Assembly: GCA_030598905.1 (NCBI GenBank)
Contig: JAUVPA010000031.1
Location: forward strand, 1 to 10,623
Direction of reading: 5' to 3'
DNA length: 10,623 bases
Source: Acidimicrobiia bacterium
GTDB taxonomy: Bacteria > Actinomycetota > Acidimicrobiia > Spongiisociales > UBA5794
The translations under genes were made by a program, and so were the position numbers. Below are positions 1-7,402 of the stretch, in pieces. The notes below the pieces were generated by a model that ran no database searches, was not told the origin of the DNA, and saw nothing but the letters and a program-made list of their open reading frames with translations. Position 1 is the first letter of the stretch. Each line of letters opens with the position of its first letter.

Positions 1-206
1 AGTTGAGTGCGAATACACCACTCGTGATGGTTCGCCAGGTACTCCCCTGCGTCCGAAGATGGATTGTTCTTCGAGTCGCTCCGAGCCGATAGAGCTGTTG
101 TCGGTTGAACACTCCATGTTGATCCCTGGCGAGTGTCGCGACACGGAGGTCGAGGGAGGACACGCCGTCGAGCGTGCCAAGTCTCAGCCCAGATTGGAAC
201 CTCCTT

Positions 207-261
207 GAGATCGTGCGTGCATAGCGGAACCGTCGCGGTCACGCTATGCACGCACGATCTC
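207..261. repeat. Perfect 20-bp inverted repeat (long hairpin) upstream of nuoA
   Basis: Bases 207-226 are the exact reverse complement of 242-261. The 15-base spacer contains a further 4-bp inverted repeat (ACCG 229-232 / CGGT 236-239) around TCG, so the whole element can fold into one rod of 24 pairs with two mismatches. In RNA the stem could extend outward by two G-U and two G-C pairs (203-206 with 262-265). No U-tract follows directly; only a weak TTTCGATTT lies at 270-278, so a classical intrinsic terminator is not clear. It lies 57 bases before the nuoA start. It could be a terminator for an upstream gene, a leader structure, a protein-binding dyad or a mobile repeat. Confidence 0.85.
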
Positions 262-275
262 GGGGTGGGTTTCGA

Positions 276-306
276 TTTACTACGGTTACCGAAGGCTCCG
301 TAGACT
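276..306 (+). promoter_or_regulatory. Possible promoter for a near-leaderless nuo transcript
   Basis: TAGACT at 301-306 fits the TANNNT -10 pattern. A poor -35 candidate (TTTACT, 276-281) lies 19 bases upstream. Transcription would begin near 313, about six bases before the nuoA ATG. nuoA has no Shine-Dalgarno-like purine run near its start, and an in-frame TAG at 301-303 rules out an upstream start, so a leaderless or near-leaderless message, common in actinobacteria, would explain the arrangement. This is inference from weak motifs. Confidence 0.22.
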
Positions 307-318
307 GCGCGGCGCCTC

Positions 319-741
319 ATGGACCTCGTCGCGTACCTTCCGATCGCCTTGATGCTGCTCCTCGGGGTCGGCTTTGCAGCCGTCTCGCTCTACCTGTCGT
401 GGATGATCGCGCCCAACAACCCGACGCCGGAGAAGCTCGCTCCGTACGAATGTGGAATCGTCCCATTGCAGGATCCGGTCGAGCGCTTCCCGGTCAAGTT
501 CTATCTCGTGGCGATGCTGTTCGTGATCTTCGATGTAGAGATCATCTTCTTGTTCGCGTGGGCGGTCCGAATGGAAGAGTTCGGATGGGCGGGAATCGCG
601 GCCGTCGGCATCTTCATGCTGCTTCTCATCGAGACACTCGGGTATGTGTGGAAGAGGGGCGCTCTCGATTGGAACATCGCGAGGCGGGAGCGTTACCGCA
701 CGGTTGTTGCTCCGGAGCCGGTCCAAGAAGAGGCAGCTTGA
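319..741 (+). CDS. nuoA: NADH-quinone oxidoreductase subunit A (NuoA)
   Basis: A 140-residue membrane subunit of complex I that helps seal the quinone-chamber end of the membrane arm. Three hydrophobic segments are visible (about residues 6-30, 61-82 and 89-110). The cytoplasmic loop between the first two carries the family motif PYECG (42-46), whose cysteine is the conserved loop cysteine, and the second helix carries FDVE (71-74). The segment after it reads FAWA (79-82), where the family usually has FPWA. The C-terminus is a short charged tail. ATG 319 is the only reasonable start because an in-frame TAG lies 15 bases upstream; no ribosome binding site is visible. It is the first gene of the operon, and its TGA shares one base with the nuoB ATG. 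Confidence 0.97.
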   Translation: MDLVAYLPIALMLLLGVGFAAVSLYLSWMIAPNNPTPEKLAPYECGIVPLQDPVERFPVKFYLVAMLFVIFDVEIIFLFAWAVRMEEFGWAGIAAVGIFMLLLIETLGYVWKRGALDWNIARRERYRTVVAPEPVQEEAA

Positions 742-1225
742 TGGCCGGAGAGGCCGACCACCCCGGATTCCTGCTCACGACGCTCGAGAAGGGTGTCAAT
801 TGGGCTCGAACCAGGTCGATGTGGCCGGCGACGTTCGGTCTCGCCTGCTGCGCCATCGAGATGATGGCGACGGGAGCTGCCCACTACGACCTCTCCCGCT
901 TCGGGATGGAGGTGTTTCGGGCTTCGCCGCGCCAAGCCGATCTGATGATCGTGGCGGGTCGCCTCAGCCAGAAGATGGCCCCGTCCTCCGGCAGGTGTAC
1001 GACCAGATGGCCGAGCCGAAGTGGGTCATCTCGATGGGCGCCTGTGCATCCACGGGAGGCATGTTCAACAACTATGCACTGGTCCAGGGTGTCGACCAGG
1101 TGGTGCCCGTCGACATGTACGTCCCGGGCTGCCCGCCCAATCCACAATCCCTCATGCACGGAATCCTCTCCCTGCACGAGAAGATCATGGACGGCGAGAT
1201 ACGCCGCTCGACGGGAGTGCTCTAA
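741..1225 (+). CDS. nuoB: NADH-quinone oxidoreductase subunit B (NuoB), frameshifted in this sequence
   Basis: NuoB holds cluster N2, the last iron-sulfur cluster before quinone. Frame 1 encodes the N-terminus ([10 protein letters not shown], ...LSQKMAP) up to base 983. The rest ([32 protein letters not shown]) continues in the -1 frame to TAA at 1223-1225. One missing G after CCG 981-983 explains this: restoring it gives 161 residues with the N2 ligands C36, C37, C102 and C131. Their spacings (65 and 29) equal those I recall for E. coli NuoB (63, 64, 129, 158). Read literally, the frame runs on as nonsense to 1427. All other subunits are intact and NuoB is indispensable for complex I, so a sequencing or assembly error is more likely than a true pseudogene. 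The start overlaps the nuoA stop. Confidence 0.93.
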
Positions 1226-1239
1226 CACTGGAATCCCGG

Positions 1240-1638
1240 GTGACTGTCGTGCCTCGCCAAGAGCTCGTCGAGGTTGTCTCACGAGCCAAAGAGGACGGAT
1301 ACTCCACTTTCATCGACCTTTGCGCCGTCGATCACCTGAGAGAACGCCCGCGCTTCGAGGTTGTGGTGAACCTCGTGGATCGTGGCGCCAATCGGCGCCT
1401 CCGCATCCACACGCGTATTCCCGGTGACGATGCGACCGTTGGCTCCATCACCTCCATCTTTCCCGGTGCCAACTTCTACGAGCGCGAGGCATGGGACCTC
1501 TTCGGGATCACGTTTGAAGGCCATCCCGATCTGACGCGGATCCTCATGCCAGACGACTGGGATGGTCACCCGTTGCGCAAGGACTACAGCGTCGGCTCCG
1601 TCCCGGTGCAGTTCAAGCGAGCGCACCAAGCCACATGA
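1240..1638 (+). CDS. nuoC: NADH-quinone oxidoreductase subunit C (NuoC, 30 kDa subunit)
   Basis: A peripheral-arm subunit without cofactors that packs against NuoD. The core signature of the 30-kDa family is clear: a LCAVDHL-type strand, then [31 protein letters not shown] in outline, then [12 protein letters not shown]. The start is uncertain because there is no ATG. I chose GTG 1240 (132 residues), 14 bases after the nuoB stop; a CTG at 1228 (136 residues) sits 10 bases after GGGAG and is a real alternative. Either way the protein is short at the N-terminus compared with Thermus Nqo5, beginning about where the VVLPRERF strand of that protein begins. The stop overlaps the nuoD ATG as ATGA. 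Confidence 0.92.
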   Translation: MTVVPRQELVEVVSRAKEDGYSTFIDLCAVDHLRERPRFEVVVNLVDRGANRRLRIHTRIPGDDATVGSITSIFPGANFYEREAWDLFGITFEGHPDLTRILMPDDWDGHPLRKDYSVGSVPVQFKRAHQAT

Positions 1639-3068
1639 GCGACACTCCTTCCAACGTCGACGGCGACGTCGAGGCGCCGACGGTCGAAGCTCCGGTGACG
1701 GGGCCCGGTCTGTCAGGCGACTCGGTCGACCGCCGCCGCGTCCACGATATGTGGGTGGCCGGCACGGAAGAGCGCGATTGGATAGCCGGCGCCACCGATG
1801 AAGGTGCCCAGGAGCTCCTCCCGGACGACATGGACCCCGCCAGCCCCATCCAACGCGGCGTCGCCGTGGTCGACGACTTCGTCGAAGAGGTGCCTTTCGA
1901 TCCCGAAGAGCGGCAGATCATGAACATGGGGCCGCAGCACCCCTCAACCCATGGCGTGCTCCGGCTTCAACTCGAGCTCGAAGGCGAGACCATCCACCGC
2001 GTCAAGCCGATCATTGGGTACCTCCACACAGGGATGGAGAAGACGGGCGAGACCCTGACCTATATGCAGGGCGCGACCAACGTGACGCGCATGGACTACC
2101 TGTCGCCCTTCTTCAACGAGCTGGCGTATTCGCTCGCGGTCGAAGAGCTGCTCGGCGTCGAGCTGCCGCCTCGAGCCGACGCCATCCGGGTTCTGCTCAC
2201 CGAGCTCAACAGAGTCGCCAGCCATCTTCTTTGGGTCGCCACGCAGGGCATGGACATCGGCGCCCTGTCGATGATGCTCTACGGCTGGCGAGAGCGAGAG
2301 AAGATCCTCAACTTCTTCGAAAAGACGACGGGCCTCCGGATGAACCACAACTTCATCCGACCGGGTGGGGTGGCTGCCGATCTGCCAGACGGGTGGGAGG
2401 AAGACGTCGAGCTCGTTCTCGACGAAGTGCCGAAGGCCGTTGTCGAATACGAGGATCTCCTCAACGAGAACCCGATCTTCCTCGACAGGACTGTGGGCGT
2501 CGGCATCATCACCCCCGACGAATGTGACGCGTACGGCGTGACCGGTCCCATCGCGCGGGCTGCCGGCATCAACTGGGATCTGAGGAAGACCGCTCCGTAC
2601 AGCGGCATCGACCAGTACGACTTCGACGTCCCTGTCGCCGAGCACGGCGATGTCTTCGATCGGTACATCGTTCGCATCGCTGAGATCGGAGAGTCCCTGG
2701 GGATCGTGCGCCAGGTTCTGGAGAAGATGCCGTCCGGCGACTACCGATCAGAGGACCGCAAGGTCACGCCTCCACCACGGCAGCGCATCGACGAGTCGAT
2801 GGAGGCTCTGATCCATCACTTCAAGCTCTTCACAGAGGGCTTCAAAGTGCCGGCAGGCGATGTCTACAGGGCGGTCGAGGGACCCCGCGGCGAACTCGGC
2901 GTGTACCTGGTTTCGAAGGGTGGGGCGCGGCCGTGGCGCATCCATGTACGCGCCCCTTCCTTTGCGGCGGTCCAAGCTCTCCCGGTGATGATGACCGACA
3001 GTCTGGTTGCCGACATCATCGCCACGTTGGCTTCCGCCGATCCGGTGCTGGGGGACGTCGATCGATGA
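1635..3068 (+). CDS. nuoD: NADH-quinone oxidoreductase subunit D (NuoD, 49 kDa subunit) with N-terminal extension
   Basis: NuoD forms the quinone-reduction pocket with NuoB. The family body begins at NMGPQHPSTHGVLRL (residues 97-111). H106 and Y155 are 49 residues apart, exactly as His38 and Tyr87 of Thermus Nqo4, the quinone-headgroup ligands, so both key residues are present. The C-terminus has the expected RAPSF...L.....SLVADIIATLASADPVLGDVDR layout. At 477 residues it is about 68 longer than Nqo4, all at the N-terminus: an acidic, low-complexity region (Asp, Glu, Pro, Val) followed by a segment containing MWVAGTEERDWIAG. ATG 1635 is preferred because it overlaps the nuoC stop (ATGA) and the extension has coding-like GC3. 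An internal ATG at 1830 (412 residues) has no well-spaced ribosome binding site and would leave a ~190-base gap. Confidence 0.96.
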   Translation: MSDTPSNVDGDVEAPTVEAPVTGPGLSGDSVDRRRVHDMWVAGTEERDWIAGATDEGAQELLPDDMDPASPIQRGVAVVDDFVEEVPFDPEERQIMNMGPQHPSTHGVLRLQLELEGETIHRVKPIIGYLHTGMEKTGETLTYMQGATNVTRMDYLSPFFNELAYSLAVEELLGVELPPRADAIRVLLTELNRVASHLLWVATQGMDIGALSMMLYGWREREKILNFFEKTTGLRMNHNFIRPGGVAADLPDGWEEDVELVLDEVPKAVVEYEDLLNENPIFLDRTVGVGIITPDECDAYGVTGPIARAAGINWDLRKTAPYSGIDQYDFDVPVAEHGDVFDRYIVRIAEIGESLGIVRQVLEKMPSGDYRSEDRKVTPPPRQRIDESMEALIHHFKLFTEGFKVPAGDVYRAVEGPRGELGVYLVSKGGARPWRIHVRAPSFAAVQALPVMMTDSLVADIIATLASADPVLGDVDR

Positions 3069-3688
3069 CAGGCGCCATTCAACATTGGAGCCCCGCCGGC
3101 CAGGAGCGGGCGACGACCTTACTCGACCGATACCCGGACAAGAGATCGGCGGTGATGCCTCTGCTCTACCTGGCTTCACTAGAGCACGGCAACGTCACCG
3201 AAACTGCGATGGTCGAGGTTGCCGACCTGACAGGCATGTCGTCGGCGCAGGTTCAGGCGGTGGCTTCTTTCTACACGATGTACAAGCGCGACGAGGTCGG
3301 TCGATACCTGATCTCGGTGTGTACGTCGATCGCCTGCTTCCTCCGGGGCGCCGACGAAGTCCTCGAAGCGGTAGAGGAGGAGTCGGGTACTCCGGACGGT
3401 GAGACCAGTGGAGACGGCACATTCTCTGTCGAGCATGTCGAGTGCGTCGGGGCGTGCGGCGGGGCGCCAGCCGTTCAGGTCAACTACGAACTCATCGAAG
3501 GTGTGCGTCACGACAAAGCCGCGGCTCTCGTTCGATGGCTCCGCGACGCGAGACCGGAGACGGTTCTCGGTGACGAGATGCAGGAGCTCTTTGGAGGTCA
3601 ACGCTCGTTCGATTGGGCAATCTCCGAGACCGAAGGGGCCATTGCCCCGGTGCCGGCCTTTGGTCCGTACGGGAGTGCCGACACATGA
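3065..3688 (+). CDS. nuoE: NADH-quinone oxidoreductase subunit E (NuoE, 24 kDa subunit)
   Basis: A thioredoxin-fold [2Fe-2S] protein of the NADH module that carries cluster N1a beside NuoF. An N-terminal helical part (about 1-80) contains the family's typical ...VASFYTMY segment. The four ligands are C86 and C91 (CTSIAC) and C127 and C131 (CVGAC), followed by GGAPAVQVN. At 207 residues it is longer than E. coli NuoE (166); the additional part is a tail from about residue 160, including GGQRSFDWAISETEG, of a kind also seen in other long actinobacterial NuoE proteins. The segment between the cysteine pairs (about 105-118) is Gly/Thr/Asp-rich and looks flexible. ATG 3065 overlaps the nuoD stop and the TGA overlaps the nuoF ATG, both as ATGA. 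Confidence 0.97.
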   Translation: MTGAIQHWSPAGQERATTLLDRYPDKRSAVMPLLYLASLEHGNVTETAMVEVADLTGMSSAQVQAVASFYTMYKRDEVGRYLISVCTSIACFLRGADEVLEAVEEESGTPDGETSGDGTFSVEHVECVGACGGAPAVQVNYELIEGVRHDKAAALVRWLRDARPETVLGDEMQELFGGQRSFDWAISETEGAIAPVPAFGPYGSADT

Positions 3689-4974
3689 CCGACCGCATCC
3701 TCTTCACACGGATGGAGTCCCATCGATCGGACTCCCACACCTTGGAGCGGTACGTCGACACAGGCGGCTACCGAGCACTGACCAAGGCGCTCTCGATGAG
3801 CCGCAATGCCGTTCAAGAGGAAGTCAAATCGTCGAACCTCAGAGGGCGTGGCGGCGCCGGGTTCCCGTGCGGAGTCAAGTGGGGCTTTCTGGCGGACTCT
3901 TTTCCCCGCTATTTGGTCGTCAACGGCGATGAGTCCGAGCCGGGGACGTTCAAGGACCGCCAACTGCTCGAGCGCGATCCCCATCAGCTGTTGGAGGGCA
4001 TCGCCATCGCCAGTTATGCCCTCGGTGTTGACCAGACTTTCGTCTACATCAGGGGTGAGTACGCCAAGCCGGCTCGACGGGTGCAGCGAGCGATCGATGA
4101 GGCCTACGCCGCCGGTTACCTGGGACAGGACATCCTCGGATCCGGCTTCGCTCTCGATGTCACCGTCCATCTCGGCGCAGGCGCTTACATCTGCGGTGAA
4201 GAGACGGCTCTGCTCAACTCGCTCGAGGGCAAGCGCGGCGAACCTCGGATCAAGCCGCCTTTTCCCGCCGTCGCCGGGCTGTACGCCAGTCCGACAATCG
4301 TCAACAACGTCGAGACGATCTCAAACGTCCCGTGGATTATGGAGCACGGTGGCTCCGCCTACGCATCCATTGGTCCCGAGACGTCTGCCGGGACACGGCT
4401 CTTCTCACTGAGCGGTCACGTGAACCGGCCGGGCAATTACGAGATCGTGATGGGGATGACCTGGCGCAATCTCATCTTCGACATCGGTGGTGGAATACCC
4501 GGCGACAAGGCAATCAAGTGCTGGATCCCGGGCGGAGCTTCAGCCCCGTGGTTCGTTCCGGAGTTCTTGGACACGCCCGTCACCATCGACGACGTTGGCG
4601 CCAACGGATCGATGCTCGGGTCGGGCGCGATTGTTGTCATGGACGAGACCACCAATGTTGTCGCCGCCGCCCACCGCATTGTTCGCTTTTTTGCTCACGA
4701 GTCGTGTGGCGTGTGCACCCCGTGTCGTGAAGGGACGACGTGGATCGAGCGCATCTTGTGGAGGATCCTCAATGGTTTCGGCCGCCCGTCTGATCTCGAT
4801 CTCTTGCTCGACGTTTCGGACAACATCAGCCCTGGACTGCGGTGGCCGCCCGCTCAGACGACGATCTGTCCGTTGGGGCCATCGGCCGTGTCTCCGGTGA
4901 CTTCGATCATGACCCACTTCCGAGACGAAGTCGAAGCCATGGTGCTTGCGGGAAGTGAGGTGGCCTTTGGCTGA
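3685..4974 (+). CDS. nuoF: NADH-quinone oxidoreductase subunit F (NuoF, 51 kDa, FMN and NADH binding)
   Basis: NuoF oxidises NADH through FMN and passes electrons to cluster N3. The 429-residue protein has the nucleotide-binding GRGGAGFP (54-61), VVNGDESEPGTFKDR (78-92) and the FMN-site GAGAYICGEETALLNSLEG (164-182). N3 ligands are C341, C344 and C347 (SCGVCTPCREG) and C395 (TTICPLGPSAVSP). The distance from C347 to C395 is 48 residues, against 41 as I recall for E. coli (357 to 398); the additional residues are in SPGLRWPPAQT, just before the last cysteine. The threonine usual after GFP is a cysteine here (C62). ATG 3685 overlaps the nuoE stop as ATGA, and the end overlaps the nuoG start by about 8 bases. 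Confidence 0.97.
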   Translation: MTDRILFTRMESHRSDSHTLERYVDTGGYRALTKALSMSRNAVQEEVKSSNLRGRGGAGFPCGVKWGFLADSFPRYLVVNGDESEPGTFKDRQLLERDPHQLLEGIAIASYALGVDQTFVYIRGEYAKPARRVQRAIDEAYAAGYLGQDILGSGFALDVTVHLGAGAYICGEETALLNSLEGKRGEPRIKPPFPAVAGLYASPTIVNNVETISNVPWIMEHGGSAYASIGPETSAGTRLFSLSGHVNRPGNYEIVMGMTWRNLIFDIGGGIPGDKAIKCWIPGGASAPWFVPEFLDTPVTIDDVGANGSMLGSGAIVVMDETTNVVAAAHRIVRFFAHESCGVCTPCREGTTWIERILWRILNGFGRPSDLDLLLDVSDNISPGLRWPPAQTTICPLGPSAVSPVTSIMTHFRDEVEAMVLAGSEVAFG

Positions 4975-7402
4975 GGCTCCCCAGACGATGGAGATAACCA
5001 TCGACGGCGTAGCCGCTCAGGTTCCAGCCGGAGAGCTGCTGATCAAGGCCGCCGAGGATGCGGGCACGTACATCCCTCGTTTCTGCTGGCACCCGCGCAT
5101 GAAGCCGGTCGGTATGTGCCGCATGTGTCTCGTTGAATTGGAGACGCCCCGCGGGACAATGCTCACAACGGCGTGCACCCAACAGGTCGCTGACGGCATG
5201 GTCGTCGACACGCGGTCCGAGGTGGTCACGAAGGCGCAGGAGGGTGTCCTCGAGTTCCTGTTGATCAACCACCCACTCGACTGCCCGGTGTGCGACAAGG
5301 GAGGAGAGTGCCCCCTTCAGGATCAGGCCTTTGCCTACGGGCCCGGCGAGAGCCGCTACGTGGAGCCGAAGCGTCACTACGAGAAACCGATCGCCATCTC
5401 CGATCTGGTGCTGATGGACCGCGAACGCTGCATCCTGTGCGCACGCTGCACGCGCTTCTCGGACGAGGTGTCGGGTGATCCGCTCATCGAGTTCAAGAAC
5501 CGGGGCAACCGCACCGAGGTCATCACGTTCCCGGATGAGCCGTTCTCGTCCTATTTCTCTGGGAACACTGTGCAGATTTGTCCCGTGGGTGCGCTCACCG
5601 CCGCACCGTTCCGTTTCCAGGCCCGCCCCTGGGACCTCGAGGCCGTGGAGTCGGTATCACTGGTCGACACAGTGCACTCGAAGATCTCGCTGCAATCGAG
5701 CCAGAACCGCCTCACCAGGGTGTACGGGGTCGATAACGATCCGACGAACCACGGCTGGCTCTCGGACAAAGACCGGTTCATCTACGAGCATGTCCACTCC
5801 TCCGATCGCCTGACCGAGCCGCTGGTCCGCATGGACGGCGATCTTGCTCCGGTGTCGTGGAACGAGGCGCTGGCTCACGTTGCCGAACGCCTCGGCAGCG
5901 TTCCGGGAACCGAGATCGCCGGAATCGGTGGCGCTCACACCCTCAACGAGGACGCCTACGCCTTCTCCAAATTCATGCGGAGCATCATCGTGTCGCCACA
6001 TGTCGACTCGAGAATCGGCGACGGGCTGTCAGCAGAGTTCGCAGCCGCCGTCGTGCCGAGGGCGCTGATCGACGATCTCGACGAAGCACACACAATCCTT
6101 CTCTGGGGTCCCGATCTCAAAGAGTCGCATCCTGTGTTGTATCTGCGTGTGCGCCGTGCCGCCCGTGAGCTCGGAGTCCAACTCTTGATCGTGTCTCCAC
6201 GGCGGACGGGTCTCGATGACGTGGCGGCCGAGACGATCCGCTATCGGCCCGGCACCGGACCGGACGTTCTTCGGCGGTTGGTCGCTGGTGAAGGTGATCT
6301 CGAGTCGGCGCACCGTCTTCTGAGCAAAGGCTCCGTCGTTGCCGTCGTCGGTCAAACCGGCCTCGCCGAAGATGCGATGCTCGCAGAAGCGGTCGCTGCG
6401 CATGCCCGCGATCTGCCCGAATCCAAGATCATGCCGCTCCTTCACCGGGGCAACGTCTTTGGGGCCCTCGACATGGGACTGGCCCCAAGCCTCTTGCCGG
6501 GACGAGCGTCGGCGATGTCCGAGGAAGCTCGAGCTGCCTTGGAGGGAGCGTGGGGCATGGTTCCCGACGGCTCCGGACTCGACACCGCCGGGATCCTGGC
6601 TGCATTGGAAACAGGTCAACTCGCCACCGTGATGCTCATGGGCGCCGATCCGATTCGAGATCACTCCGATCCGGGATCAGCACGTCGGGCCCTCGACAAC
6701 GCCGATTTTGTCGTCGCTTTCGACATGTTCTTGACCGACAGTGTCCGCCTCGCGGATGTCGTTCTCCCGGTCGCCGGCCTCGGTGAAGTGGAAGGCACTG
6801 TCACCAACCTCGAAGGGCGGGTGCAGAAGGTCAATCGACTGATCCCGCCCATCGGCCGAGCGCGCCCACCTTGGGAGATCCTCGATGACCTCGCCGCCCA
6901 CATGGGCGCCCACCTCGGAGCCACGTCGGCCTCAGCCGTTGCGAAAGAAATCGCCTCGGTGGCCCCCGCATACGCGGGCGTGACGTGGGACACGCTCGAC
7001 TGGGGCGAGGGGAGAGAAGGTGTGGTCGTGCCGACCGAGGACGGCGTGCAGCCGTTGCAGTACATCCCGGCCGTCGGCGCGATCCCTGTTGTGGCGGACC
7101 GCTTCGGGCTTCACCTGGGCCGTGTCCTGTTCGACGACGGTGTTGCGGTTCGGCACTCGCCGGCTCTCGCCGGCCTGGTTCCCGCGGCGTGGGCGCATTT
7201 GCATCCTCGCGATGCCTCGAAACTCGCGGTTCGCGAGGGTGACCTCGTTGCAGTGAGCGGCATGGAAACGGTGGAACTTCCTGTTCGTATCGATCCGGGT
7301 CTGGCTCCCGGGTCCGTCTACGTGCCCTTCAACCTCGAGGCAACCGCTGCGATTGGAGCTGCAGCTTCTGTGAGCGTCGACGCTTTGAGGGACGACTCAT
7401 GA
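4967..7402 (+). CDS. nuoG: NADH-quinone oxidoreductase subunit G (NuoG, 75 kDa iron-sulfur subunit) lacking N7 ligands
   Basis: The largest peripheral subunit, relaying electrons from NuoF/NuoE towards NuoI. N-terminal ferredoxin-like part: N1b ligands C40, C51, C54 and C70; N5 ligands H102, C106, C109 and C115 (HPLDCPVCDKGGEC); N4 ligands C155, C158, C161 and C205. After that comes a degenerate molybdopterin-oxidoreductase domain ending in a small beta-barrel-like C-terminus (about 720-811). The N7 motif C-x2-C-x3-C-x27-C is present in spacing only: S231, D234, S238 and S266. I chose TTG 4967 (811 residues, MAEAPQTMEI), six bases after GTGAGG and overlapping the nuoF stop; ATG 4988 and TTG 4946 are alternatives. 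The stop overlaps the nuoH ATG. Confidence 0.95.
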   Translation: MAEAPQTMEITIDGVAAQVPAGELLIKAAEDAGTYIPRFCWHPRMKPVGMCRMCLVELETPRGTMLTTACTQQVADGMVVDTRSEVVTKAQEGVLEFLLINHPLDCPVCDKGGECPLQDQAFAYGPGESRYVEPKRHYEKPIAISDLVLMDRERCILCARCTRFSDEVSGDPLIEFKNRGNRTEVITFPDEPFSSYFSGNTVQICPVGALTAAPFRFQARPWDLEAVESVSLVDTVHSKISLQSSQNRLTRVYGVDNDPTNHGWLSDKDRFIYEHVHSSDRLTEPLVRMDGDLAPVSWNEALAHVAERLGSVPGTEIAGIGGAHTLNEDAYAFSKFMRSIIVSPHVDSRIGDGLSAEFAAAVVPRALIDDLDEAHTILLWGPDLKESHPVLYLRVRRAARELGVQLLIVSPRRTGLDDVAAETIRYRPGTGPDVLRRLVAGEGDLESAHRLLSKGSVVAVVGQTGLAEDAMLAEAVAAHARDLPESKIMPLLHRGNVFGALDMGLAPSLLPGRASAMSEEARAALEGAWGMVPDGSGLDTAGILAALETGQLATVMLMGADPIRDHSDPGSARRALDNADFVVAFDMFLTDSVRLADVVLPVAGLGEVEGTVTNLEGRVQKVNRLIPPIGRARPPWEILDDLAAHMGAHLGATSASAVAKEIASVAPAYAGVTWDTLDWGEGREGVVVPTEDGVQPLQYIPAVGAIPVVADRFGLHLGRVLFDDGVAVRHSPALAGLVPAAWAHLHPRDASKLAVREGDLVAVSGMETVELPVRIDPGLAPGSVYVPFNLEATAAIGAAASVSVDALRDDS

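Larger units (their letters stand above)
1..318. other. Upstream region with no convincing gene
   Basis: This 318-base stretch precedes nuoA. Frame 2 on the + strand is open from the window edge to a TGA at 206-208, but its third-position composition is mixed, unlike the strongly GC3-biased nuo genes, and the peptide is not recognisable. On the - strand, an ATG (complement of 115-117) opens a frame that runs off the left edge, with a purine-rich stretch (AGGGA) about 5 bases upstream of it. It could be the 5' end of a divergent gene, but only 39 codons are visible and I recognise nothing in them. The main structure is the long inverted repeat at 207-261. The region probably holds the operon promoter. 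Confidence 0.5.

Noticed and set aside
2..208. Open + strand frame from the window edge to TGA at 206-208, as the end of an upstream gene
   Set aside because: The peptide is unrecognisable, rich in Ser/Pro/Arg/Glu, and its third codon positions lack the GC bias of the neighbouring genes; 69 open codons are not rare in GC-rich DNA.
207..275. Intrinsic transcription terminator
   Set aside because: The stem is strong, but no run of T follows it directly; it is reported as an inverted repeat of unknown role instead.
975..990. Canonical -1 programmed frameshift site in nuoB
   Set aside because: There is no XXXYYYZ heptamer and no evident downstream stem; a missing G next to a C run is a simpler explanation. 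It is kept only as an alternative in the nuoB finding.
1810..1819. Palindrome AGGAGCTCCT within nuoD, as an internal ribosome binding site for ATG 1830
   Set aside because: The AGGAG is 15 bases from the ATG, too far, and a 10-bp palindrome is expected by chance at this scale.
1944..2645. 233-codon open frame on the - strand inside nuoD
   Set aside because: It is a shadow of the strongly conserved nuoD body.
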